Positions 19,282 through 26,855 of a stretch of 64,000 bases of DNA are shown one piece after another. How positions within the stretch are numbered: the first letter of the stretch is position 1; each line of letters starts with the position of its first letter. Location of the stretch: the NCBI GenBank assembly GCA_002726915.1, contig PBSY01000007.1:18276-82275 (forward strand), in the 5' to 3' direction. This stretch comes from Verrucomicrobiales bacterium (lineage in GTDB: Bacteria; Verrucomicrobiota; Verrucomicrobiia; Verrucomicrobiales; DEV007). The notes under the pieces are model-generated. The model worked only from the letters and a program-made list of their open reading frames with translations, did not search any database and was not told the DNA's origin. A program made the position numbers and the translations under genes.

Positions 19282-20611
19282 GAAGGAGGCGGTCGATCTG
19301 CAGCATGCCGTCCCGGCTCACCACTACATCATCGCCATCCGTAGAAAAGTATCCTTCAGCCTCTAGCTCTGCCAATTTTGTGGCATAACGTTCTGCCACA
19401 TCCACGCCATATTTATCTCTAAAATATTGCATTGAAGTTCGTCCCAACTTCAACTGGAGAACAAACTCTCTAACAAAACGCTCTTCGGGAGACGTCGCAT
19501 AGGCTCGAAAAATTGGGAGCTCCCCGCTATCCACAAGCTTATTGTAGGGGTCCACATCAGCCTGATTCTGATAGTGCACCCCACCAAAGTGCCCAAAACT
19601 GGCAACCCCCGCAGAAAGGAGATCAGCTCCTTCCCAGAGACTATCACGATAAACGAATTTGGTGGTCTCCGGATTCTTCACGACGGTGTAGGCACTACTT
19701 ACCGAGTAACCTGCTTCTTCGAATCGATTAAACGCCCAATCGACCCAGTCACGCTTAGTTGGCCAGGTAGCGACAGGCGCTGAGATCCGACCGCTATTCT
19801 TCATCTCGCGGTAGATAGTTGTATTGTAGGGAATCTCCATCTGGTAGATCGTGACACAGTCAGGTTCCTGCTCGATCGCCGTGTCGACGCATTTCTTCCA
19901 ATTGTCTTCGGTCTCGTCCATCATGCCGGCAATGAGATCAATATTCACTTGATCAAATCCTAACGTCTTCGCAAAACCAAGCGCCCGGTATGCTTCTTTG
20001 GAACGATGTGCGCGGCCATTCACTTCGAGGAGGTGGTCATCAAAAGCCTCAATCCCGAGGCTGAGTCGAGTCACTCCGATATCCTTGAGAGCATCGAGTT
20101 TCTTCTCGGTCAAAGTCCCCGGCTCAGCTTCAAAGGCTACCTCCTCGGTTTCATCCCAAGGAAAGAGATCTTTCATTTTGTCTGTTAGGCCTCTCAATTG
20201 CTTGACTGACAGGTAGCTAGGAGTTCCTCCCCCAAAATAGACAAACTGGGGCTTTCTGCCGGCCAAATAGGGCTTTTTAGCATACATCTCAAACTCACGA
20301 ATTCCCGCTTCGAGATACTCGTTGATTTCCGCTGAATTTTTGTCGGTATAAACCCGAAAGTAGCAGAAATGGCAACGCTTTCGGCAAAATGGAACGTGAA
20401 AGTAAACCCCGAGATTAGTATCGGTTGGCGCCGGCCCATCGAGCACATCCATCACAGCGGGTCGATAATCTGGTGTCCAGAATGAAAAGGGCGGGTAGTT
20501 GGCAACGAAGTAGTTACCGACCTCCGTCTGCTCTACCGACTCTTTTTCCAGCGGAATACTTAGTTTGTCGATCACACCCACGGGAGAAGTGCTTTTGGAA
20601 GTGTCAGACAT
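19238..20611 (-). CDS. Radical SAM protein, HemN/HemW-like
   Basis: 457 residues from the ATG at 20611; the open frame runs further up but overlaps the propeller gene. The radical SAM cluster motif is C-x3-C-x2-C in HVPFCRKRCHFCYFRVY, followed by the glycine-rich VYFGGGTPSYLS. The C-terminal HemN-type domain ends RDGMLQIDRLLHGFFLEEH. The residue after the third Cys pair is Phe, not Cys, as in HemW rather than the coproporphyrinogen dehydrogenase HemN. It could therefore be a haem-binding, methyltransferase or other radical SAM enzyme. It starts 32 bases after the propeller gene and overlaps the UbiC-like gene. Confidence 0.82.
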   Translation of the reverse strand: MSDTSKSTSPVGVIDKLSIPLEKESVEQTEVGNYFVANYPPFSFWTPDYRPAVMDVLDGPAPTDTNLGVYFHVPFCRKRCHFCYFRVYTDKNSAEINEYLEAGIREFEMYAKKPYLAGRKPQFVYFGGGTPSYLSVKQLRGLTDKMKDLFPWDETEEVAFEAEPGTLTEKKLDALKDIGVTRLSLGIEAFDDHLLEVNGRAHRSKEAYRALGFAKTLGFDQVNIDLIAGMMDETEDNWKKCVDTAIEQEPDCVTIYQMEIPYNTTIYREMKNSGRISAPVATWPTKRDWVDWAFNRFEEAGYSVSSAYTVVKNPETTKFVYRDSLWEGADLLSAGVASFGHFGGVHYQNQADVDPYNKLVDSGELPIFRAYATSPEERFVREFVLQLKLGRTSMQYFRDKYGVDVAERYATKLAELEAEGYFSTDGDDVVVSRDGMLQIDRLLHGFFLEEHCDARYT

Positions 20612-20642
20612 AGGTTGGGGATTTAACAAGGTTTTGAGATTA

Positions 20643-21866
20643 TTATCTGAAAGCATACACCACCCCGTCTTGGCCGCAAACCACCAGCGTCCCGCGCGAT
20701 ACCGCCGGGGAAGCCTTGATCTGGCTTCCCACTTCAAAATTCCAAAGCTCGGAGCCATCTGTTCGACTGACTGCATAAATACGCCCGTCCATCCCGCCCT
20801 GCCAGATGGTGTCGCCTGTAATCACGGGAGAAGCGTCGAGAGAACGCGGTGCTAGAAACTCCCAAGACTCTTCTCCTAAAACGCGATCGTATGCCACGAG
20901 GCGCTTATCCGGGCCAGCTACGAATAGGTGGGTCTCATCAACCGCCGGGGAAGCCGTGTATTCAACTCCGGTTGGAACCTTCCAAACCTCTTCTCCGGTA
21001 GCAACTTCAATTGCGACGATCTCCCCCCCGTTGTGAGCCAGATAGGCAATACCATCTCTTACAGCTGCAGAGTTTGCAATGTAGGACCCTATTTCGACTT
21101 CTTGCCGTTCACCTTTGCCATCGGCTCGCAAAATGTAGAGTAGCCCATCGCAACCGCCGAAGGAAACGGCTTCGCTACCCCCGGATTTTACGATCGACGG
21201 TGTCGAGACGATGTAGTTCCCAGTTTCTTCTTTCCAAAGTATTTCGCCGCTCTTGGCGTCAAAACAGTAGAGAAAGTAATCGTGACTACCGATAAAGACG
21301 CGCGAAGCCTCCTCCGATATCAAGATGTTGACCCCGCCCTCAATCTTTCCGTCCGTCTCATACTGCCAGACCTGTGACCCTGTCTTAGCATCGAGTGCAT
21401 AAACATATCCGTAGGTGTCGCCGAAATAGACTATCCCATCGTGAATCGCGGCGGGTGCTGAAGTTGGACCTTCCGTCTCAATTTTCCACACCTCGGAGCC
21501 ATCTTTCAGGTTGAGGGCAAGAAACTCACTACCAAGCGTCCCAACATAGACAATGCCGTCCTTAACCACCGCTGAGGCCTCAATCGGTGCTCGGCGCTTA
21601 CCTTCCCCTACGGCACTTTCATAAGTCCACACGAGCTCCAGGGGAGCTGAAAGCGTTTCAGGACTAACCCCCTGTAACTCGGGGTCACCGCGAAACAGCG
21701 GCCAATCAGACATCAGGGTCGTGGAATTATCTTCCAATTCCGAAGGAGTCTTCGAATTGCCGGGGCCTCCACAGCTCGGGAAAAGTCCACATAGGAACAA
21801 AATAAGTATAGAATTTTTAAACTTTCCAAAATATTCAGAATTATTTCGTTTTCTTATGGCTTCCAT
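20643..21866 (-). CDS. Exported PQQ-like beta-propeller protein
   Basis: 407 residues, starting with a hydrophobic segment (SILILFLCGLFPSCGG) that may be a lipoprotein signal with a poor lipobox. Eight or so PQQ-type repeats follow, each with the G-x-x-x-W signature: DGSEVWKIETEG, TGSQVWQYETDG, SGEILWKEETGN, TGEEVWKVPTGV and DGSELWNFEVGS. It resembles BamB-like scaffolds and PQQ-domain proteins, but no PQQ-enzyme catalytic residues are evident. It is the first gene of the five-gene minus-strand operon and is divergent from the DUF3108 gene, with 90 bases between the starts. Confidence 0.85.
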   Translation of the reverse strand: MEAIRKRNNSEYFGKFKNSILILFLCGLFPSCGGPGNSKTPSELEDNSTTLMSDWPLFRGDPELQGVSPETLSAPLELVWTYESAVGEGKRRAPIEASAVVKDGIVYVGTLGSEFLALNLKDGSEVWKIETEGPTSAPAAIHDGIVYFGDTYGYVYALDAKTGSQVWQYETDGKIEGGVNILISEEASRVFIGSHDYFLYCFDAKSGEILWKEETGNYIVSTPSIVKSGGSEAVSFGGCDGLLYILRADGKGERQEVEIGSYIANSAAVRDGIAYLAHNGGEIVAIEVATGEEVWKVPTGVEYTASPAVDETHLFVAGPDKRLVAYDRVLGEESWEFLAPRSLDASPVITGDTIWQGGMDGRIYAVSRTDGSELWNFEVGSQIKASPAVSRGTLVVCGQDGVVYAFR

Positions 21867-21957
21867 TGACGTATGGTCCCTCCGAAACCTGTGAAGATCA
21901 ACGCCACCATTACGTTATCTCACTCCCCACTGCCCCTTTTCTGACCGCCACTCATTG

Positions 21958-22782
21958 ATGAACATCGCATTAAGCTCTGTTCTGACCGTCTTGAGCGCCT
22001 GGACTTTGTCCGCCTTCGCTCAGAGTCCTGAACCTCCTTCCTGGATGGATGGCGTCACCCGGGTGCCTCCGGGTGGCTACGCAGACCTTCGCCCCGTAAA
22101 ACTGGGCTACACCCTGAGTTGGAACAATCGGGTGAACGCAGGTAAATTTCAGATCTCTGTCACCGAATCCAAGGACAGTTCTGGCCAGTTTATTGGCGAT
22201 GCTTCCGGAAAAAGCTCAGGATTTGCTAGGATTTTGTGGCCGTATGACTTTCGTGCGCGTTCGATTATCTACAAACAGTCACTGCGACCGGTCGTCTTTC
22301 AACTCCGCGAAAAAGACCGCAACGCGACGAACTCATATGACATCATTTTTGAGTCCGACGGTCAGGTTTACACCACGACGGCCCAGAAAAAGAACGAGAA
22401 AGCGGTGACCGCCTCTTCGGGGTTTAATTTTGATTTTGGACAAGACGTTCTCTCCTCGACCTTTTACCTCCGAAGCCATTCTCTAGATAACGGGGAAAAA
22501 ATTTCCATGGTCGTAACCCCCTTTAATCGTCCTTATCTCGCCGAACTCAAGGTTATGGGGCGAGAAAGCCGCAGAATAAAAGGAAAGACTTACAGCACAA
22601 TTCGGCTAGATGTCCGGGTAGGCAAAATCAATACCGACCTGTCAATCAAGACCTACGACAGAATCAAGCAAACAACACTCTGGATCAGTGATGACGATTA
22701 CCGTATTCCGCTCGAGCTCCAATCCCAGATTTCGGTAGGATTCGTCTCGGCTCGCCTCACCCATCAGGAGTGGCTCGACTGA
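21958..22782 (+). CDS. DUF3108 domain exported protein
   Basis: 274 residues from the ATG at 21958 (a TTG lies one codon before). A signal peptide (MNIALSSVLTVLSAWTLSAFAQ) is followed by a beta-rich domain like DUF3108: LGYTLSWNNRVNAGKFQISV, then TSYDIIFESDGQ-like strands, and the closing LWISDDDYRIPLELQSQISV with GFVSARLTHQEW. DUF3108 proteins are periplasmic and of unknown function, sometimes compared with lipoprotein carriers. No partner gene is evident; the tRNA follows. Confidence 0.78.
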   Translation: MNIALSSVLTVLSAWTLSAFAQSPEPPSWMDGVTRVPPGGYADLRPVKLGYTLSWNNRVNAGKFQISVTESKDSSGQFIGDASGKSSGFARILWPYDFRARSIIYKQSLRPVVFQLREKDRNATNSYDIIFESDGQVYTTTAQKKNEKAVTASSGFNFDFGQDVLSSTFYLRSHSLDNGEKISMVVTPFNRPYLAELKVMGRESRRIKGKTYSTIRLDVRVGKINTDLSIKTYDRIKQTTLWISDDDYRIPLELQSQISVGFVSARLTHQEWLD

Positions 22783-22888
22783 AGCGGTCATTTCACTTAG
22801 AGGCTTTTTCCTCTCTTGATTTTCGTTGCCTCGTCGCTACAGTCTCCACCTGCGCAACATAGGGGCCACGGCCTGTTGCCCATCACAT

Positions 22889-22970
22889 GCCGGTGTGGCG
22901 GAATTGGTAGACGCGCGCGATTCAAAATCGCGTTTCTTCGGAAGTGCGGGTTCGATTCCCGCCGCCGGTA
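22889..22970 (+). tRNA. tRNA-Leu (anticodon CAA)
   Basis: Class II tRNA with the usual leucine layout. The acceptor 5' strand GCCGGTG pairs with 3' CGCCGGT, including the G1-U72 pair also seen in E. coli leucine tRNA. A D-arm with GGCGGAATTGGTAGAC, an anticodon stem CGCGA/TCGCG around TTCAAAA (anticodon CAA, reading UUG), an extra arm TTTCTTCGGAAGT and the T-arm GCGGG TTCGATT CCCGC follow. CCA is not encoded. A TTTTTATTT stretch directly follows and may aid termination. Confidence 0.97.
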
Positions 22971-23224
22971 TTTTTATTTGGTTCGGGCCCCGAAACTCAA
23001 GTTTCAACCCACGTTAGGATCCAACAGGTTTGGCCGCACACTAATCGAGTCCTCGCTAAGGATGAAAATCTTTAATAGATACATCCCCTTCGCCGTTGAC
23101 CATCCGGTTTGCCAGTGAGCGGCTGATCCGTCACTCAGCGCTCTGCGGTGGCTAGTTAGCCGTCAGCGGAATCGGAAGGCTCGCGCCGATTGAACGTGTT
23201 ATAATTCGCACGATCCACAACAAG

Positions 23225-23264
23225 AATTTCACGGACTGACTTCAGTCAGATTCGTTGTGAATTG
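23225..23264. repeat. Imperfect inverted repeat (hairpin)
   Basis: CTGAC at 23235-23239 pairs with GTCAG at 23244-23248 around TTCA; outward, ACGGA pairs with TTCGT with one bulged A, and AATTTCAC faces GTGAATT less perfectly. It overlaps the 3' end of the broken reading frame on the minus strand. No T-run follows on either strand, so it is not a typical terminator. Confidence 0.5.
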
Positions 23265-23380
23265 TAGCGATCTTTGGATGAAATGGCACAGTCGTAAAGG
23301 TCAATACCAGTGTGCGCACGAGCTTCAATCGTCAAAGCCAGCTAGCTGATGATACCAAATAACAGATAAGTGGTTTTCAT
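23246..23380 (-). pseudogene. Broken small exported-protein gene
   Basis: A strong ribosome-binding site (GGAGG, six bases before ATG at 23380) leads into MKTTYLLFGIIS, then a TAG at 23342-23344, then LALTIEARAHTGIDLYDCAI in the same frame, and a second stop (TGA) at 23246-23248. Reading through the TAG would give a normal signal peptide with cleavage near IEARA. The start signals look intact while the body is not, as expected for recent decay. Unlike the thioredoxin-fold gene at 32.6 kb, the interrupting codon is TAG and there are two stops. Confidence 0.45.
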
Positions 23381-23523
23381 GGTTGGCCTCCGCTTAAACT
23401 CCACCACTGAAAATCTTTTGGGGAGCTATGGCCTCATTTGTCAACACCCCAAAACGCCTCCTGAAATATAGAGGGCAACAAAGGCTATCCCGCTATCTAC
23501 GGGCCCCTTGAGCCCTATTCAAT

Positions 23524-25206
23524 TCACCCCCGCTGTCGCTGACGGATGTCGATGAGATCTTTCATGACATGCCCGAGCGAATCGGACCAGTCCGCAGTTC
23601 CGAAAGCATCGTGCAGCGTCTTGTAGATCCGGTAGAGTTCCGCATAGGCCTCCTCGTTCTCCGGGATCGGTGTGTATTCCGTATCCCGCATCTTGCAGCA
23701 ATTAGCCTGTATTTCCGTTATTGAAACCTCACCGCTACATGAAGCGCCAAAAATTGCAGCGCCAAGAGCACAAGTCTGATCACTAGCCGCTACTCGCAGA
23801 GGTCGGCCAAGAATATCGGCGTAAATTTGCATGAGGGTCGCATTTTTCACCGCGAGGCCGCCGGTATTAACCACCTCATCAATCTTAATGCCGTATTCCT
23901 CCATCCGGTTGATGATGGTTAGCGCGCCAAAGGCGGTCGCCTCGATCAACGCCCGATAGATTTCGTGTGCTTCCGTGTGCAGCGTTTGCCCGAGAATCAT
24001 ACCGCTGAGGCGCACATCGGTCAGGATGGTACGATTGCCATTATTCCAATCCAGCGCCATCAGGCCCGTCTCTCCGGGTTTCTGGTCGCGAATGCGCTTT
24101 TCCATTTCGATGAATCTCTCATCTTGGGTCGCCCCGTAGGAATCGGGAACGAGATGGTTCACAAACCAAAGGAAGATATCCCCGACCGCAGATTGACCTG
24201 CTTCGATGCCGTAATGCCCCGGAAGAACTGAGCCATCAACCACCCCACACACTCCGGGAACATTTTCCAATTCCTCGCTATTAGGCACGACGGTAATATC
24301 ACAGGTACTAGTTCCGAGGATTTTAACGAGCGTTCCAGTTTTGCTGCCGGAACCCACAGCACCGTGGTGCGCGTCAAAAGCCCCGACTGCCACTGGGATT
24401 CCCGCAGACAATCCGAGCCTGCGCGCCCATTCCGAAGTGAGGTTTCCAGCCTGTGCCGACGAAGAATCGGCGTGGTTGTAGAGCCGGTCGCGAAGGTCAG
24501 CAAGTGCCGGATCAAGACTTGAAAGGAACTCTTTGTCAGGAAGTCCTCCCCACTCTTCACAATAGATGGCCTTATGGCCTGCAGCGCACACACTTCGTTT
24601 CACTTCAGAAGGTTTATCATTTCCGGTAAGAACAGCCGGCAGCCAATCACAGTGCTCGACCCATGAATACGCTGCCTCAAAGACACCGCGATCTACCTTG
24701 AGACAGCGCCAGATTTTACTCCACCACCATTCGCTGGAATAGGTTCCGCCGCACTTGGCGAGATACTGCGGTCGATCGTTCGACGCTTTTTCGGTGATAT
24801 CAGCAGCCTCCTGATGAGCAGTATGATCTTTCCACAACCAGACATAGGCATTGAGGTTATCTTTAAAATCATCTTTCAGCGCCAGCGGAGTGCCGGCCTC
24901 GTCCACAGGGATAACAGTACTGCCAGTGGTGTCGATGCCGATACCCATGACATCGGTAGCATCAAAGTCTGGATTGGTTTCCTTAGCCTGCGCTAAGGCA
25001 CCGGTGATGATCTCAACCATCCCGTCGAGATAGTCTCTAGGATTCTGACGGGCCACATTCGGATCAGCCGAATCAGTTAGTATTCCCGAGTTGCCCGAGG
25101 GATAGGGAAAAACAACGGAACCAAGCTCCTTACCAGAATCAATGTCCACCAGTAGCGAACGACAGGAATTGGTTCCGTAATCAAGGCCTATAGCATATCG
25201 ACTCAT
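23524..25206 (-). CDS. araB: L-ribulokinase
   Basis: FGGY-family sugar kinase of the AraB type, phosphorylating L-ribulose at O5 in arabinose use. From the ATG at 25206 it starts MSRYAIGLDYGTNSCRSLLV, the AraB form of the phosphate-1 motif (an ATG two codons upstream is also possible). Other segments: DVMGIGIDTTGSTVIPVD, PVAVGAFDAHHGAVG and VVNTGGLAVKNATLMQIYAD. About 560 residues, as in E. coli AraB. No araA or araD lies in the window, so other arabinose genes must be elsewhere, or the kinase serves another pentulose. Confidence 0.88.
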   Translation of the reverse strand: MSRYAIGLDYGTNSCRSLLVDIDSGKELGSVVFPYPSGNSGILTDSADPNVARQNPRDYLDGMVEIITGALAQAKETNPDFDATDVMGIGIDTTGSTVIPVDEAGTPLALKDDFKDNLNAYVWLWKDHTAHQEAADITEKASNDRPQYLAKCGGTYSSEWWWSKIWRCLKVDRGVFEAAYSWVEHCDWLPAVLTGNDKPSEVKRSVCAAGHKAIYCEEWGGLPDKEFLSSLDPALADLRDRLYNHADSSSAQAGNLTSEWARRLGLSAGIPVAVGAFDAHHGAVGSGSKTGTLVKILGTSTCDITVVPNSEELENVPGVCGVVDGSVLPGHYGIEAGQSAVGDIFLWFVNHLVPDSYGATQDERFIEMEKRIRDQKPGETGLMALDWNNGNRTILTDVRLSGMILGQTLHTEAHEIYRALIEATAFGALTIINRMEEYGIKIDEVVNTGGLAVKNATLMQIYADILGRPLRVAASDQTCALGAAIFGASCSGEVSITEIQANCCKMRDTEYTPIPENEEAYAELYRIYKTLHDAFGTADWSDSLGHVMKDLIDIRQRQRG

Positions 25207-25336
25207 TGCCATGGATATAGGGGATTCCCTCCAGAGGCGCAATCGTGGAATACCAATTCTTGCTTAAAAAAAGTTTGCTTAGATTTCGGGTTCGGTTTGC
25301 ATCGGGGGCAATCCGCCTTTTCCATACACGAGCAGA

Positions 25337-25810
25337 ATGGAAATCTTTATTTCAGAGATCCCTGAAGAAGGCCTTACTCGTGAAGGAACTCTTCCTCCCT
25401 CTATCTTTGACCTTTCTCCGAATGACAGTATTCGGCCGACAGGAGCGGTTACCTACAAGGCCAATATTTTTCACTTTGATGGAGTGTTAGCCTTCGATGG
25501 CCACCTCACGGGAGAGTTCCAACTCGAGTGCGCCACCTGTCTCGAATACTTCTCATACGTAGCAGATTACCCAAAATGGAGTTCTGACGTTGAGTTGGAA
25601 GACGACCAAGTAAGCTTTGATCTGGCGAAACTCATACGTGAGGACTTCCTCCTTGACCTCCCTCCCTCTCCCCGTTGCGACGAACTCGTCGAAGGGCACG
25701 TTTGTCCCAAGGCGCATTATGTCATAAAGATCCAAAAACCTTTGGACGAAGAAGCAACTCACGACAAAAGCGACAATGCTTGGGACGTGTTGGACGATTT
25801 AAAAGACTGA
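25337..25810 (+). CDS. YceD/DUF177 family protein
   Basis: 157 residues. The DUF177 pattern is clear: FDGHLTGEFQLECATCLEYF with its Cys-x2-Cys, then DLAKLIREDFLLDLPPSPRC (bacterial consensus: DLxxxxxExxLLxLPxxPxC). Family members are linked to 23S rRNA accumulation and are normally followed at once by rpmF (ribosomal protein L32). Here the next gene is on the opposite strand, so that coupling is lost. Start: ATG at 25337, with further in-frame sequence absent. Confidence 0.85.
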   Translation: MEIFISEIPEEGLTREGTLPPSIFDLSPNDSIRPTGAVTYKANIFHFDGVLAFDGHLTGEFQLECATCLEYFSYVADYPKWSSDVELEDDQVSFDLAKLIREDFLLDLPPSPRCDELVEGHVCPKAHYVIKIQKPLDEEATHDKSDNAWDVLDDLKD

Positions 25811-25844
25811 ATCGAGAAAGTGGCAGCCGCTTCTTTCTGCAGCC

Positions 25845-26855
25845 TCAGGTCTTCCAAGCCACTTGATCTGGCTTTCCGCGCCAGGCGACCTTGCCACGAT
25901 CACCCGGCCGTATCATCTCTCCGCCCTTGAAGAAGCAAAGCCAACGATTCTCGGGATCATCGTCAGGAATGACAATAACTTCGTACAGATTTCCCATCGG
26001 GCGCACACTGGCTACGGTAGTCATATGACCTTCATCCGCTACCTCGCAGGAGATCCAGCGTGCATCCTCCGGTCGCATCCATTTAACTTCGCCGGTCATA
26101 GCATCGGTAACGCTATTCGCTGGTCCGAATCGTTCCGCACAATAACGACTGGCTGGCGATTGATAGACCTCAGATGGAAGCCCGGTCTGAACAACTCTCC
26201 CACGATCAAGGATCGCGACCCTCGACGCGATAGCAAGTGCATCCTCGGGATCATGTGTCACCAACAGCGCCGTTTGGCCTAGCTGGGTAAGAATATTGCT
26301 GATTTCTTCTCTCAATTTCCTTCGGAGTGACGGGTCCAGATGACTGAACGGCTCATCAAGGAGCAGCAACCGAGGCCTCGGCGCCAAAGCCCGACCAAGG
26401 GCGAGCCTTTGACGTTCGCCACCGGAAAGCTCGTGAGCAAAACGCTTTTCCTTTCCAGTAAGATCAACCATCTCAAGAATCTCCGAGATACGTGCTTTCT
26501 GAACTTTGGATTCGAGACCTCGCAACCCGTAAGCTACATTCTTCCACGCACTTAAATGAGGGAATAGAGCTCCATCCTGGAACATCAACCCGAGGCGGCG
26601 CTTTTCAGGCGGGACTAGATTGCCGTCTCCATCAGCGACGACTTCGCCTTCGAGTAAAACCTCACCTCCATCGGGAACTTCAAGCCCCGCCGCGAGGCGA
26701 AGCAAAGTGGTCTTACCGCTTCCACTTTCTCCGATCAGGGCAAGAATCTCTCCTTTTTCCACACTGAGCGTAACACTGTCAACGGCTGGACATTGCTGCT
26801 GAGCGAAACACCGAGTGACTTCCCGGAAAGAGAGTAAGCGGTCTGTTTCAGTCAT
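25845..26855 (-). CDS. Ferric iron ABC transporter, ATP-binding protein
   Basis: 336 residues of an FbpC-type importer ATPase. Walker A GESGSGKTT, Q-loop region LGLMFQDGALFPHL, signature LSGGERQRLALGRALA, Walker B PRLLLLDEPFSHLD and switch His in LLVTHDPEDALA are all present. About 100 C-terminal residues form a TOBE-like regulatory domain. Its start overlaps the permease stop by 8 bases, and with the binding protein upstream it makes a three-gene operon read from high to low coordinates. Confidence 0.92.
   Translation of the reverse strand: MTETDRLLSFREVTRCFAQQQCPAVDSVTLSVEKGEILALIGESGSGKTTLLRLAAGLEVPDGGEVLLEGEVVADGDGNLVPPEKRRLGLMFQDGALFPHLSAWKNVAYGLRGLESKVQKARISEILEMVDLTGKEKRFAHELSGGERQRLALGRALAPRPRLLLLDEPFSHLDPSLRRKLREEISNILTQLGQTALLVTHDPEDALAIASRVAILDRGRVVQTGLPSEVYQSPASRYCAERFGPANSVTDAMTGEVKWMRPEDARWISCEVADEGHMTTVASVRPMGNLYEVIVIPDDDPENRWLCFFKGGEMIRPGDRGKVAWRGKPDQVAWKT

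Larger units (their letters stand above)
22971..23523. other. Gap between tRNA-Leu and araB
   Basis: About 550 bases without an intact gene. It holds a T-rich tract after the tRNA, a broken small exported-protein gene (23246-23380, minus) and an imperfect inverted repeat (23225-23264). Nothing recognisable lies between 23000 and 23200. Confidence 0.6.

Noticed and set aside
23342..23344. TAG in the small exported-protein gene as a pyrrolysine codon
   Set aside because: A second stop follows 32 codons later and the body lacks any known pyrrolysine context; decay is simpler.
25245..25490. 81-codon frame overlapping the YceD gene
   Set aside because: It overlaps a clearly identified DUF177 gene in another frame and has no motif.
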